A stretch of 64,000 nucleotides of DNA from Holdemanella porci. Lineage in GTDB: Bacteria; Bacillota_I; Bacilli_A; Erysipelotrichales; Erysipelotrichaceae. Made by a program: the position numbers and the translations under genes. The DNA is taken from contig NZ_VUMR01000002.1 of assembly GCF_009696075.1 (NCBI RefSeq), positions 1-64,000 on the forward strand, written 5' to 3'. Positions 25,606 to 35,021 of the stretch are shown piece after piece. The notes below the pieces were generated by a model. It searched no databases, was not told where the DNA came from, and worked only from the letters and a program-made list of their open reading frames with translations. How positions within the stretch are numbered: the stretch's first letter is position 1; every line of letters begins with the position of its first letter.

Positions 25606-26928
25606 ATGAAGAATCGTATTCAAGAAATAATGGACTTAGAACGTTTTAAAACTTTAACACCGATTCAAGAACAGGTGTTAAATCGTAAAAATAAAAATAG
25701 AGATATCATTGGTGTATCCAGTACAGGATCAGGAAAGTCACACGCTTTCTTTATGCCTATCTTTGAGATGCTAGACTTTGATCAAGACTGCGTACAAGCT
25801 GTTATTTCAGCTCCAACTAGAGAACTTGCATACCAATTGTATGATCGTTGCCGTAAGATTGCCAAACACTTTAATGTACGCGTAAAATTAGTCACAGGTG
25901 GTATGGAAAAAGTGACACAAATGGAAAAGCAGCCACAAATCGTCATTGGTACGCCTGGAAGAATGAAAGACATGTTTATTAAAGATAATGTCTTGCGTTT
26001 GGATACGGCTAAAATTGTCGTAATTGATGAAGCGGATATGACCTTAGAATTTGGTTTCTTAGAAGATATTGATGAAATTCTATCGAAGATGGATAAGAAG
26101 GTTCAAATGATGGTTTTCTCGGCAACCATTCCAGAATCTTTACAACCATTCTTAAAGAAATATTTATATGATCCAGAATTTATTGAAATCAAAAAGGAAG
26201 AAGCTTTCCAAAGCGATGTAAAACACATTTTAGTTCCTTGTAAGCATAAGAGCTACGAACAAAAGATCTTAGACGTACTTCCATGTATTCAACCTTATGT
26301 ATGTTTGATTTTTGCGAATACTACGCTAGAAGCTCAAAGTATTGCGAACACCATGCGTGAAAATGGCTATGATTTAGTCGAACTTCACTCAGGTCTTGAA
26401 TCACGTGCACGTATGCAGGCCATTAAAATGATTCAAAGCCAGAGGAAAAGCTACATTGTCGCCAGCGATATTGCCAGTCGTGGAATTGACTTAGAAGGAA
26501 TTACGCACGTTATTAGTTGTGGATTCCCAAAAGATTTAAAATTCTATATCCACCGTGCAGGTCGTACCGGAAGAGCGAGTCGTGATGGACTATGTATCGC
26601 TTTATATAAAGAAAGTGATACGAAATCAATTCAGTCATTAATCAAACAAGGCATTGCATTTGAACATCAGGATGTAAAGAATAAACAATTTGTAGATTTA
26701 AAACCATATGTGAACAAGCGTCCAATGAAAAAGGATGAATTTCATGAAGAAGTGGAAAAAATCGTTCATAAGAAAAAGAAAGTAAAACCAAACTATAAGA
26801 AAAGACAACGCCAGGAAATTGATCGTATGAAACGTAGAAAGCGTCGTGAAATGATTAAGTCGGATATTAAGCGCCAACAAAAAGAGCGTGCGAAAGAAAG
26901 ACAACGCCAAAAAGGAATGGACGCATGA
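25606..26928 (+). CDS. cshB: DEAD-box RNA helicase, CshB-like
   Basis: ATP-dependent RNA helicase of ribosome assembly or RNA decay. The 440-aa product has Q-motif LTPIQEQVL, motif I STGSGKSHAF, Ia PTRELA, Ib TPGRM, II DEAD, III SAT, and VI HRAGRTGRA. A long Lys/Arg-rich tail (~residues 370-440) should bind RNA. ATG at 25606 follows AAGGATG. CshB (YqfR) beside nfo is the Bacillus order, supporting the subfamily. It overlaps nfo by 4 nt. Confidence 0.9.
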   Translation: MKNRIQEIMDLERFKTLTPIQEQVLNRKNKNRDIIGVSSTGSGKSHAFFMPIFEMLDFDQDCVQAVISAPTRELAYQLYDRCRKIAKHFNVRVKLVTGGMEKVTQMEKQPQIVIGTPGRMKDMFIKDNVLRLDTAKIVVIDEADMTLEFGFLEDIDEILSKMDKKVQMMVFSATIPESLQPFLKKYLYDPEFIEIKKEEAFQSDVKHILVPCKHKSYEQKILDVLPCIQPYVCLIFANTTLEAQSIANTMRENGYDLVELHSGLESRARMQAIKMIQSQRKSYIVASDIASRGIDLEGITHVISCGFPKDLKFYIHRAGRTGRASRDGLCIALYKESDTKSIQSLIKQGIAFEHQDVKNKQFVDLKPYVNKRPMKKDEFHEEVEKIVHKKKKVKPNYKKRQRQEIDRMKRRKRREMIKSDIKRQQKERAKERQRQKGMDA

Positions 26929-27764
26929 TCTATTTAGGTAGTCACGTATCTTTTAAAGCTCCAAATTACTTTAAAGGTGCTATTGAAGAAGCACTATCCT
27001 ATGGAGCAAACGCTTGTATGATTTATACGGGTCCTCCAAGCAATACGCGTCGTGTGGATGTATCTAAATTAAAGATAAAAGAAGCCAAAGACTATATGGC
27101 TGAACACAATTTTTCTATCGATCGCGTGATTGTACATGCACCGTATATCATTAACTTGGCGAATGCTCTAAAACCAGAAACAGCCCAGTTTGGGCAAGAC
27201 TTTTTAAAAACGGAATTAGAGCGTGTTTCTCAAATTGGTGCAACAACACTTGTACTGCATCCAGGAAGTCATGTAGGAGCGGGTATGGATGTAGGTATTG
27301 AATGGATTATCAATGGTTTAAATGAAGTGTTAGATCATGATGATACAGAAGTTAAGATTGCCCTAGAAACGATGGCTGGAAAAGGGAATGAGTGTGGCTT
27401 TACCTTTGAACAGTTAGCCAAGATCTATGCAGGAATCCATAAAAAATCGCGTATTGGTTATTGTATGGATACATGTCATATTTGGGATGCCGGGTATGAT
27501 ATTACGCATTTTGATGAAGTTTTAGATCAATTTGATTCTATTTTAGGTTTAGAGAATCTTTTATGTATGCATATCAATGATTCTAAGAATTCACTCGGTG
27601 CACATAAGGATCGCCATGAAAATTTAGGAAAAGGCTATATAGGCTTTGATGTATTGCACTCCATTGTGCATCATCCTAAATTAGAACATGTCACAAAAAT
27701 ATTAGAGACACCTTTTATTGATGGAAAGGCGCCTTATAAAGAAGAAATCTCAGCATTGCGCTGA
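26925..27764 (+). CDS. nfo: Endonuclease IV (AP endonuclease)
   Basis: It cleaves DNA at abasic sites and 3'-blocked ends in base excision repair. The 279-aa TIM-barrel protein has the tri-zinc motifs VLHPGSHVG (~residues 109-117), ALETMAGKGNECG (~144), CMDTCHIWDAGYD (~177-189), HINDSKNSLGAHKDRHENLG (~214-233) and ILETPF. The start overlaps cshB (ATGA). The stop lies inside the terminator hairpin. Confidence 0.95.
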   Translation: MIYLGSHVSFKAPNYFKGAIEEALSYGANACMIYTGPPSNTRRVDVSKLKIKEAKDYMAEHNFSIDRVIVHAPYIINLANALKPETAQFGQDFLKTELERVSQIGATTLVLHPGSHVGAGMDVGIEWIINGLNEVLDHDDTEVKIALETMAGKGNECGFTFEQLAKIYAGIHKKSRIGYCMDTCHIWDAGYDITHFDEVLDQFDSILGLENLLCMHINDSKNSLGAHKDRHENLGKGYIGFDVLHSIVHHPKLEHVTKILETPFIDGKAPYKEEISALR

Positions 27765-27772
27765 GATTTTTT
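27745..27772 (+). terminator. nfo terminator (overlapping its stop codon)
   Basis: Ten-bp stem AAATCTCAGC/GCTGAGATTT, short loop, then a T run; it lies between convergent nfo and ispG and is T-rich on both strands. Confidence 0.75.
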
Positions 27773-28826
27773 AAAATTTATCAATTTCTTCCTTTAAACG
27801 AGCCACAATCTTGTCTTGAGGAATCTTTTCAATGATTTCACCCTTCTTGATTAATAACCCCTCTTTTTTTCCGCCTGCAATGGCGATGTCAGCATGTTTT
27901 GCTTCTCCTGGACCATTGACAGCACATCCCATGATGGCGACTGTGACATCTTTATTGACGGTTTGAAGATAGCTTTCAATTTCATTTACGGCCGGTTCCA
28001 TATCCCATTGTGTACGTCCACAAGTTGGACATGCGATTAGATTCGGTACGTTTTGAATCAATTTACAATCTTTTAATAATTCTTTGACAATGGGAATCTC
28101 TTTTTCAGGAGCCCCATTAACACTAATACGAATCGTATTTCCAATACCTTCATTTAATAATGTACCTAAAGCTAAGCTGGACTTAATGGCACTTGTCATT
28201 GTAGTACCTGCTTCGGTTACACCTAAGTGTAGTGGGTAATCAAAGGTTTGGGCAGCAAAGCGATAGGCTTCAATACAAAGTAATGGATCACTGGATTTAA
28301 AAGATAATACCGTATCATAGAAATCTAGATCTTCTAGAATTTGTACATGTCTTTTTGCACTTTCAATCATACCTTGGGCTGTTGGCCTACCATATTTTTC
28401 ATGAATATCCTTTTCTAAAGAACCACCATTGATTCCAATACGAATCGGAATGTGTTTTTCTTTACATGCCTTCACAACCTTTTCTACATTTTCTCTAGCC
28501 CCAATATTACCTGGATTTAAACGAATCTTATCTGCGCCTGCATCAATGCATGCCAAGGCTAAACGATAATCAAAATGAATATCGGCTACTAATGGAATAT
28601 GAATTTGTTTCTTAATGTCTTTAATGGCTTTGGCATCCTCCATATCCATACAGCTGACACGAATCAATTCGCATCCCATTTTTTCAAGGTTTAAAATTTG
28701 TTTGACAACTTCATCGGCCTTTTTAGTTTCTATGTTACACATAGATTGAATAATGACGTGATTATTATGTCCAATTTCAAGATTTCCTACTTTTACTTGA
28801 CGAGTTTCAGTTCTTTTCATAGACAA
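27771..28826 (-). CDS. ispG: 4-hydroxy-3-methylbut-2-en-1-yl diphosphate synthase
   Basis: IspG (GcpE) is a 4Fe-4S enzyme converting MEcPP to HMBPP, the step before IspH. The 351-aa, two-domain bacterial form starts MSMKRTETRQVKVGNLEIG. It shows QSMCN, ADIHFDYRLAL, IRLNPGNIG, GVTEAG and the cluster cysteines in LIACPTCGRTQWD (~residues 264-276) and MGCAVNGPGEAKHAD (~301-315). Its promoter region faces the PBP gene. Confidence 0.95.
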   Translation of the reverse strand: MSMKRTETRQVKVGNLEIGHNNHVIIQSMCNIETKKADEVVKQILNLEKMGCELIRVSCMDMEDAKAIKDIKKQIHIPLVADIHFDYRLALACIDAGADKIRLNPGNIGARENVEKVVKACKEKHIPIRIGINGGSLEKDIHEKYGRPTAQGMIESAKRHVQILEDLDFYDTVLSFKSSDPLLCIEAYRFAAQTFDYPLHLGVTEAGTTMTSAIKSSLALGTLLNEGIGNTIRISVNGAPEKEIPIVKELLKDCKLIQNVPNLIACPTCGRTQWDMEPAVNEIESYLQTVNKDVTVAIMGCAVNGPGEAKHADIAIAGGKKEGLLIKKGEIIEKIPQDKIVARLKEEIDKF

Positions 28827-28922
28827 CCTCCATGACTAAAGTATACGCCATTCCTTCTTTTTTTTCCATTTCATCTTAGAAACGTGTATAATATATAATG
28901 TTTCGTACAAAGGGGGATCCAA

Positions 28923-30998
28923 TTGAAAAAGAGTAGAAAAACATTGAAAAGGACAAATCAAAATGTATCTGTTGATCAAGTCATTTCCAATCGTATATTG
29001 ATACTTACGCTTATAATAGTCGTGTGTTTCTTGGTCATCTTTTTACGATTGTTTTATCTGCAGATCATTTCATATAATGACTATACCGCCAAGCGTGAAG
29101 ACTATACGTCCATCAAACAATATACATCGGCACCACGAGGCCAGATTTATGATTGTAAGGGAAGAATCTTAGCTAAAACAGTAGTCAGTCACAATATCGT
29201 TTTTACTTCACCCAATAATTTTGATGAAGATGACTATGAACTTTATGCCAAGCGTATTGTAAAAGTCTTCAGTGTCAGTGCTAAAGATTTTACGGATGAA
29301 GATAAAAAACAAGCGTATATCACATACAAATCATTCTTATCACCAAGTGATAATGAATATGCTGCCAATCATTTATTGACTGCTAAAGAATTAAAACAAT
29401 ATAAAAATGGGGCATGGGGTGATGATGCTGAAAGTAAAAGATATCAAATTTTAATGAATCGTATTGGTAAGAAACAAATTGGAGAAATGTCTCAGGCCGA
29501 TCTAAAGATGTGTGTCATCTACCAAAGAATGGTGGACAACCAAAGTACAGGTCAAGAAAATGTTGTATTAGAAGATGTCAGTGATGATGATGTCGCGTAT
29601 TTAGTAGAACATAAAACGGATTTTCCTGGTTTTGACGTTGATTTTGGAGGTTGGAAACGCGAATATCCATATGGCGAATCTTTATCCGACGTTTTAGGTA
29701 GTGTTACTACAAGCACCCAAGGATTACCAAGTGAGCTTGCCAGTTATTATCTATCTAAAGGCTATCAATATAATGCGAGTGTTGGAAAATCAGGCCTAGA
29801 ATATCAATATAATGATTTATTAGCAGGAACCACAGAAATTGCCAAGATCACCTATGATTCAAAGGGGCTAGCGCAAAAAGAAGTGATTCAGGAAGCCAAA
29901 AAAGGATATGACATTCATTTGTCAATTGATATAGATCTTCAATCTACATTAGATAATGTATTAAAGAATACTTTGAGTGAGAATGGGGGTACGAAAAATC
30001 GTGAAAACTTCCAATCTTTATTTACGACTGTTTTAAATTCAAAAAATGGTTCGGTACTTGCGATGTCTGGCTATCAAATGGATCTAGATACCAAAGAAAT
30101 GACCTACTTTGCCGCTGGTAACTATATGTCTTTAGTGAACCCAGGATCTTGTATCAAGGGGGCTACTGTCTATATGGGTGAGAGTGAACATGTCGTAAGT
30201 CCAGGTGAAGTGATTGTCGATAAAGTTATGAATATTGGTGGTCAGGAATTTGGTTCATATGAAGACCATGGACCTGTTGATGATGTATCTGCACTACAAG
30301 TAAGTAGTAACGTTTATATGTTTAATGTAGCCATTCGTTTAGCCGGCTCAAGCTATGTAGAAAAAGAACCATTAGCTGTGGCAGACCTTCAAGGTACGCT
30401 AAATTTAATGCGTTCTTATTATTCGATGTTTGGCCTAGGCAACAAGACGGGTGTGGATGCGCCAAATGAATCGAGCTCTTATATGGGTTATGGTTCTGAA
30501 CCAGGTATGATACTAAACTATTCGATTGGTCAGTTTGATATGTATACACCACTTCAATTGGCTACTTATGGTACAACCATTGCCTCAGGTGGTAATTTAT
30601 ATGAACCACACTTTATGGCCTATGCGACAGAAGTCAATTCGAGTGAAGTAGTTATGAGTAATGGCAAAAAAATTAAATCTACATTACCTGAAAAGAATGC
30701 ACAATATTTAGAGCGTGTGCAACAAGGATTTAGAGCCTGTGTATCTTCTGGCTATTGTGGGGATGAGCTAAAGGATATTGGTGTGGAAGTATCGGCGAAA
30801 ACAGGTACAGCTGAAGTTGGCGATTATACAACCGCAAACCTGGTTGGATATGCACCAAGTTCGTCTCCAACGATGTCTTTTGCGTGCTCGGCACCGACTT
30901 CTTCAATGAATACTAAAAGCGTTGCACCAAACATTTGTCAAACAGCTGTTATGCCAGAAGTGGTGAAAAAATATTTTGAATTGTATCCAGCGAGTTAA
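28923..30998 (+). CDS. Penicillin-binding protein (class B transpeptidase)
   Basis: Cross-links peptidoglycan in elongation or division. The 691-aa product has a short basic cytoplasmic tail, one membrane helix (ILILTLIIVVCFLVIFLRLF, ~residues 26-45), a dimerisation domain and a transpeptidase domain. Active-site motifs are SxxK as GSCIK (~407), SxN as SSN (~463) and KTG as SAKTGTAE (~634). The start is TTG at 28923 behind AAGGGGG; two TATAAT boxes (28887 and 28894) lie upstream. It is not in a dcw cluster, so FtsI versus elongation PBP2 cannot be decided. Confidence 0.88.
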   Translation: MKKSRKTLKRTNQNVSVDQVISNRILILTLIIVVCFLVIFLRLFYLQIISYNDYTAKREDYTSIKQYTSAPRGQIYDCKGRILAKTVVSHNIVFTSPNNFDEDDYELYAKRIVKVFSVSAKDFTDEDKKQAYITYKSFLSPSDNEYAANHLLTAKELKQYKNGAWGDDAESKRYQILMNRIGKKQIGEMSQADLKMCVIYQRMVDNQSTGQENVVLEDVSDDDVAYLVEHKTDFPGFDVDFGGWKREYPYGESLSDVLGSVTTSTQGLPSELASYYLSKGYQYNASVGKSGLEYQYNDLLAGTTEIAKITYDSKGLAQKEVIQEAKKGYDIHLSIDIDLQSTLDNVLKNTLSENGGTKNRENFQSLFTTVLNSKNGSVLAMSGYQMDLDTKEMTYFAAGNYMSLVNPGSCIKGATVYMGESEHVVSPGEVIVDKVMNIGGQEFGSYEDHGPVDDVSALQVSSNVYMFNVAIRLAGSSYVEKEPLAVADLQGTLNLMRSYYSMFGLGNKTGVDAPNESSSYMGYGSEPGMILNYSIGQFDMYTPLQLATYGTTIASGGNLYEPHFMAYATEVNSSEVVMSNGKKIKSTLPEKNAQYLERVQQGFRACVSSGYCGDELKDIGVEVSAKTGTAEVGDYTTANLVGYAPSSSPTMSFACSAPTSSMNTKSVAPNICQTAVMPEVVKKYFELYPAS

Positions 30999-31013
30999 AA
31001 TTTTGGAAATGAC

Positions 31014-31043
31014 TTGAAATTGACTTGTAAGTTATGCTAGAAT
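31014..31043 (+). promoter_or_regulatory. rpmG promoter
   Basis: -35 TTGAAA (31014-31019), 18-nt spacer, extended -10 TGCTAGAAT (hexamer 31038-31043). Confidence 0.6.
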
Positions 31044-31077
31044 CAACTAGTAATTACTAATGTGAGGAGGACTGAAC

Positions 31078-31227
31078 ATGAGAGATCGTATTACATTTAA
31101 GTGCTCTGTTTGCGGTGAAGAAAACTATATTGGTACAAGAAATAAGAAAAAACATCCTGAACGTATGACTGTTAAAAAATATTGTCCAAAATGCAATCAG
31201 CAGACTGAACATAAGGAGAAAAAGTAA
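31078..31227 (+). CDS. rpmG: 50S ribosomal protein L33 (zinc-binding form)
   Basis: This 49-aa protein, MRDRITFKCSVCGEENYIGT and onward, ends with KKYCPKCNQQTEHKEKK. Two CxxC pairs make it the zinc-binding (C+) form of L33. The N-K-K-x-H-P-E-R pattern is typical. GAGGAGG lies 9 nt before ATG; promoter and terminator flank it closely, so it is monocistronic. Confidence 0.95.
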   Translation: MRDRITFKCSVCGEENYIGTRNKKKHPERMTVKKYCPKCNQQTEHKEKK

Positions 31228-31228
31228 G

Positions 31229-31254
31229 AAAGACCGTTTTATTCGGTCTTTTTT
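31229..31254 (+). terminator. rpmG terminator
   Basis: Stem AAGACCG/CGGTCTT with a T-rich loop, then a T run. Confidence 0.8.
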
Positions 31255-31266
31255 ATGTATTAGACT

Positions 31267-31890
31267 ATGAAAGTACTTCAACAACCCTTAGGACCCGTAC
31301 AGGCGAATTGTTATTTGGTGATGGAAAATCATCATGCTATCTTGATTGATCCTGCAGATATGTATCCAAACCTTGAATTCATCTTAAAAGAAAATGAATG
31401 CACTCTAGAAGCCATTGTTTTAACACATGCTCACTTTGATCATATTTCAGGCGTAGATAAGATTGTGGATGCATTCCATTGCGATGTGTATTTAAATCCC
31501 AATGAATTTGATTTTCTTCAAGATCCCGATTTAAATTCATCTTCTGCCTTCTATATGGATGTTACATGTGTCGTAAAATGTAAACCCATTTTAGAAGGAA
31601 AGAACACCATTGCAGGATTTGATATAGAAGCCATGTATTGTCCAGGACATTCCATCGGTTCAACTGTATTAAAAATTGAAGATTGTTTATTTACTGGAGA
31701 TGTTTTATTTCAAGGATCTATTGGAAGAATGGATTTGGCAACAGGCTCTGTATCCAGTATGAAACAATCTTTAAAAAAATTGGTTCAACTAGACAAGGAT
31801 TATAAAGTATATCCAGGTCATGGCCCATCCACTTCTTTATCGCAAGAGAAAAAATGGAACGAAAGTTTAAAATATGCAGAAATTTATTAG
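31267..31890 (+). CDS. MBL-fold metallohydrolase (YqgX-like)
   Basis: This 207-aa glyoxalase II-like hydrolase has THAHFDHISG (HxHxDH, ~residues 57-66), CPGHSIGS, TGDVLF and YPGHGPSTS (~186). It binds two metals; the substrate is unknown, possibly a thioester. It starts 12 nt after the rpmG terminator, with no Shine-Dalgarno site, and ends inside a terminator hairpin. In Bacillus yqgX is upstream of comGA, as here. Confidence 0.85.
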   Translation: MKVLQQPLGPVQANCYLVMENHHAILIDPADMYPNLEFILKENECTLEAIVLTHAHFDHISGVDKIVDAFHCDVYLNPNEFDFLQDPDLNSSSAFYMDVTCVVKCKPILEGKNTIAGFDIEAMYCPGHSIGSTVLKIEDCLFTGDVLFQGSIGRMDLATGSVSSMKQSLKKLVQLDKDYKVYPGHGPSTSLSQEKKWNESLKYAEIY

Positions 31891-31908
31891 AATTTCTGCT
31901 TTTTTTTT
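31876..31908 (+). terminator. Terminator before comGA
   Basis: Nine-bp stem GCAGAAATT/AATTTCTGC, then nine T; the stop codon of the MBL gene is in the loop. Confidence 0.85.
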
Positions 31909-31934
31909 CGTATATGAGAAGGGGGTGATAAAAA

Positions 31935-32927
31935 ATGGATGATTTATTACAAGATCTCATTGCGTATGCGATTGAAAAAAAGGCAAGTGACATTCATTTT
32001 GTTGTACAGAATCAAAAGCTTCAGATCAAACTTCGAACGCAAAATGATATGTTAGATGTCTACCAAGATATTTGGCAGCCCGCATTCTTTGAGTATCTCA
32101 AGTTCATTTCTAGAATGGATCTTACCAGTCCATATGTTCCACAGAGTGGCCAATTCAAAATTTTATTTCATAATCACGAAATCTTCTGTCGTTTCAGTAT
32201 GCTGAATAATCATAACGTGCAAACGGGTGTTATTCGAATGTTGAATACGATGCATGCGATTGAACTGAATGCTTTATCTTTATGGAAAGAAGACACGAAT
32301 TTTTTCAATTCACTTGTGCCATTAAGACAAGGCCTTGTCATCAGTGTAGGTCCGACCAATAGTGGAAAGACTACGACGCTACATGCCTTACTTCATGAGA
32401 TTGCCAAAACCAAGAAGCATAAAGTGGTCAGCCTTGAAGATCCCATTGAGATTGAGGATGATTCTTACTTGCAGCTGCAGATCAATGAAAGTATGGGATT
32501 TACCTATGATGTCGGTATTGAACAATTGTTGCGGCATGATCCTGACATTATTTGTATTGGTGAAACAAGAAACAGCTATACCGCAAAGATGGTCTTGAGA
32601 GCGAGTTTAACTGGTCACTTTGTTTTTACGAGTATTCATGCCAAAGATGGAAAGGAGTGTATTCGTCGTCTTGAAGATCTAGGTGTATCTAAGAAAGATC
32701 TGGCTAGTGTTTGTACGGCCATTATTTCGCAACGCCTATATTCTAGAGGTGACTCTAAGGTATGTGTTTATGAAATCATGGATCAAAAAACGTTGCAGTA
32801 TGTCTTGGAACACGGAAGGTATCCAAAAGAATTTAAAACTTTATCTAAAAAGATTACAGAAGGTATTGAAAAAGGATATATCGTGGATGCCCAGGCAAAA
32901 TACGATAGTCTTGGTTTTTCGGGATGA
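31935..32927 (+). CDS. comGA: Competence/pilus assembly ATPase ComGA
   Basis: A GspE/PilB-type ATPase powers the competence pseudopilus for DNA uptake. The 330-aa product is the short ComGA form without the N-terminal N1 domain. Walker A reads GPTNSGKTTTL (~residues 139-149). The Asp box and Walker B lie around HDPDIICIGETRN and the His box region reads GHFVFTSIHAKD. GGGGGTG precedes ATG. The first gene of a seven-gene comG operon. Confidence 0.92.
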   Translation: MDDLLQDLIAYAIEKKASDIHFVVQNQKLQIKLRTQNDMLDVYQDIWQPAFFEYLKFISRMDLTSPYVPQSGQFKILFHNHEIFCRFSMLNNHNVQTGVIRMLNTMHAIELNALSLWKEDTNFFNSLVPLRQGLVISVGPTNSGKTTTLHALLHEIAKTKKHKVVSLEDPIEIEDDSYLQLQINESMGFTYDVGIEQLLRHDPDIICIGETRNSYTAKMVLRASLTGHFVFTSIHAKDGKECIRRLEDLGVSKKDLASVCTAIISQRLYSRGDSKVCVYEIMDQKTLQYVLEHGRYPKEFKTLSKKITEGIEKGYIVDAQAKYDSLGFSG

Positions 32928-33834
32928 AATTGAACAATTTGCGATGTTGATGAATCAAGGCTTGCCATTAGATACATTGATTCATTTAACGTTTAAAAAG
33001 GATGAAGAAATCATAACGTATTTAAAAGAAGGGATGAGTCTTCAAGAAATATTTACTCTAAATCAAAAGAAATTGTATTTTAAATATTTACGAATTCTAT
33101 CTGAAAAATTAAATTTAAGTGATTCGTTAAATTGCATAAATAAAATTGAGAAAAGTTCGAATACTTTTTTTGAAACACTTTTAAAGAAGATTAACTATCC
33201 GTTCTTTTTATTGATCTTTGCGTTCTTTATGATTCTATTCTTTTCAGACTATGTCCTTGTTCAAATGAAAGACTACATTTCAGATAGAATGGTATTTGTG
33301 TTTATCCATCTATTAAAGTGGGGGTTTGGATTTGCGATTCTGTCCATTGTCTTCTATTTGTTTCTTTATTATGTATTGTTTTATAAATACAATTCGAAAA
33401 TGAAATGTCCATTTCGGTTAATGAAAAAAATGATATCGCTCCAATTTGTATGTATGTATCAAGCTTTAGACAAGTCTTATACTTCGACGCAGGAAATTTT
33501 AGAAACATTAGCGTGTATGGATTTTAGTGTTATTGGAAAGGTTTCCAATGAAATTCTTGCATGTTTAAAAAATGGAAAGAATATAGAAGAAAGTTTTCTA
33601 GAAATCGAAGTGTTTGATTCGGATTTAAAAAAGATGTTGGTCTATGCCTTAACGAGCAACCAAATGCATGTCTTTTTTGACTTGTACATGAAGAAATGCA
33701 GTGTGGATTTAGAAAAGTCTGTCAAGAAGATATCGACGGGTATTCAATTGTTTTCGTATATCAGTATTGGAATCTTAGTTTTGATTGTCTATCAAATTAT
33801 GATGATGCCACTCAATATGTTAAATGAATTCTAA
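32911..33834 (+). CDS. comGB: Competence pilus inner-membrane protein ComGB
   Basis: GspF/PilC-type platform protein, ~307 aa, with repeated cytoplasmic domains (EQFAMLMNQGLPLDTLIHL, ~10-28) and three hydrophobic segments (FFLLIFAFFMILFFSDY, FAILSIVFYLFLYYVLF, and FSYISIGILVLIVYQIMMM at the C-terminus). The frame is open upstream to 32683 within comGA, so the start is uncertain. TTG at 32911 gives a normal N-terminus; ATG 32944 is the next choice. Translational coupling to comGA (17-nt overlap) is likely. Confidence 0.85.
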   Translation: MVFRDEIEQFAMLMNQGLPLDTLIHLTFKKDEEIITYLKEGMSLQEIFTLNQKKLYFKYLRILSEKLNLSDSLNCINKIEKSSNTFFETLLKKINYPFFLLIFAFFMILFFSDYVLVQMKDYISDRMVFVFIHLLKWGFGFAILSIVFYLFLYYVLFYKYNSKMKCPFRLMKKMISLQFVCMYQALDKSYTSTQEILETLACMDFSVIGKVSNEILACLKNGKNIEESFLEIEVFDSDLKKMLVYALTSNQMHVFFDLYMKKCSVDLEKSVKKISTGIQLFSYISIGILVLIVYQIMMMPLNMLNEF

Positions 33835-33848
33835 AAGGAGAAAGAAAA

Positions 33849-34148
33849 ATGGAAAAGAAAAATGGTTTTACAATACTTGAAATGATGATTGTGATGTTGA
33901 TTGTTGCGCTACTTTTATTGATCACACTTCCAAATATTCAACAAAAAGAAAAAATTATTCGTAATAAGGGGTGTGAAGCTTTACTTGAAATTGTCAACTC
34001 GCAAATCATGTTATATGAAATCGATCAATTAGAAACGCCAACAAGTGTGCAGGAATTGATTGATTTTGGTTATTTAAAAAAAGGACAGGATACATGTCCG
34101 GATCATAGTAAAGTGGTGATCGTAGATGGGCAAGCCGTATCCCAATAA
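33849..34148 (+). CDS. comGC: Major competence pseudopilin ComGC
   Basis: This 99-aa prepilin has the class III leader MEKKNG, cleavage before FTILEMMIVMLIVALLLLIT (Glu at mature position 5) and a small globular domain. It should be processed by a ComC-type peptidase and assembled as the pseudopilus shaft. AAAGGAGAAAG lies before ATG. It overlaps comGD by 23 nt. Confidence 0.92.
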   Translation: MEKKNGFTILEMMIVMLIVALLLLITLPNIQQKEKIIRNKGCEALLEIVNSQIMLYEIDQLETPTSVQELIDFGYLKKGQDTCPDHSKVVIVDGQAVSQ

Positions 34149-34518
34149 GAATGGATTTACCCTTGTTGAAGTGTTAGTGGTGCTGCTTATTGTTTCTATG
34201 CTTGGATTTGGGCTTTCTACAAAGATGCACTCTTCTTTATATGTGTTTATGAAAAATCTGCAGACTCTATGTATTACGGCACAGGAAAAAGCGTATGTAA
34301 AACATCGAAAAGTGTATGTTGAAATTGGTGATTCGATCTATATTGATGAAATTGAATATGGAATACCACATGATATTGCGTGTGATCATGTATCTTTTTA
34401 CTACAATGCTAAGGGCAACATGTCTAAGGCTATGTCACTCCATTGTCAAAATGCATCGAGTCAAATGAAACTTGTTTTCCAGGTTGGAGCTGGGAGGGTT
34501 CGTCTTGAAAAAGAATAA
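34126..34518 (+). CDS. comGD: Minor pseudopilin ComGD
   Basis: The 130-aa prepilin has the leader MGKPYPNKNG, then FTLVEVLVVLLIVSMLGFGL with Glu5. The rest is a short C-terminal domain. It is second in the pseudopilin series, the ComGD position. It overlaps comGC and comGE. Confidence 0.85.
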   Translation: MGKPYPNKNGFTLVEVLVVLLIVSMLGFGLSTKMHSSLYVFMKNLQTLCITAQEKAYVKHRKVYVEIGDSIYIDEIEYGIPHDIACDHVSFYYNAKGNMSKAMSLHCQNASSQMKLVFQVGAGRVRLEKE

Positions 34519-34666
34519 TGGCTTTTTACTCGAAGATGCCTTGTTTGCGTTCTTTGTGATTTTGGTTTGTGCAAGTCTGGTGTTGAATGGTATTTATACT
34601 TTATATTTTCAAAGGAATCTAAAGATTGATGAAAAAATTGAAAAGAAATGGTTTTACACTGATTGA
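34505..34666 (+). CDS. Very short pseudopilin at the ComGE position
   Basis: The 53-aa product from TTG 34505 reads MKKNNGFLLEDALFAFFVIL and onward. It keeps a prepilin cleavage site (NNG/F, Glu5) and the hydrophobic helix, then ends after about 20 more residues (RNLKIDEKIEKKWFYTD). GGGAGGG sits 6 nt before TTG, which fixes the start. Typical ComGE is about twice as long, so this has essentially no globular domain. Confidence 0.7.
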   Translation: MKKNNGFLLEDALFAFFVILVCASLVLNGIYTLYFQRNLKIDEKIEKKWFYTD

Positions 34667-35021
34667 AGCTTTGTTGGCGTTGTTTATCACAAGTTTAGTC
34701 AGTTTATTAGGCTGTATGCTTATGCGTTGTGCTTTGCACTTTGCCCATATGGATGTGGACACGCAAAATCAATTTGCGGTTTTACAATTAAGAAGAGAAC
34801 TTGCACAATCAAATGATTTGAAAATAGAATCGGACTGTCTAAGTTATATTTTAAATCATGAAAAGAAGGTCTTGTATTTTGATAAGCATCGTATTGTGAA
34901 GAGTCCTGGCTATGAAATCTATATGGAACAAATTGATGAGGCTATATTTTATAAGAAAGAAGATGGATATTATGTTTGGTTCAAAAAGAAGAATAAAACC
35001 TATGACTTTGAACTCTATTAA
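34629..35021 (+). CDS. comGF: Minor pseudopilin, ComGF-like
   Basis: The 130-aa product starts MKKLKRNGFTLIEALLALFI, a prepilin leader cleaved between Gly and Phe with Glu5. The C-terminal domain (YILNHEKKVLYFDKHRIVKS) is typical of ComGF. ATG 34629 overlaps the previous gene by 38 nt; AAGGAA lies upstream. Identity is by position and architecture. Confidence 0.75.
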   Translation: MKKLKRNGFTLIEALLALFITSLVSLLGCMLMRCALHFAHMDVDTQNQFAVLQLRRELAQSNDLKIESDCLSYILNHEKKVLYFDKHRIVKSPGYEIYMEQIDEAIFYKKEDGYYVWFKKKNKTYDFELY

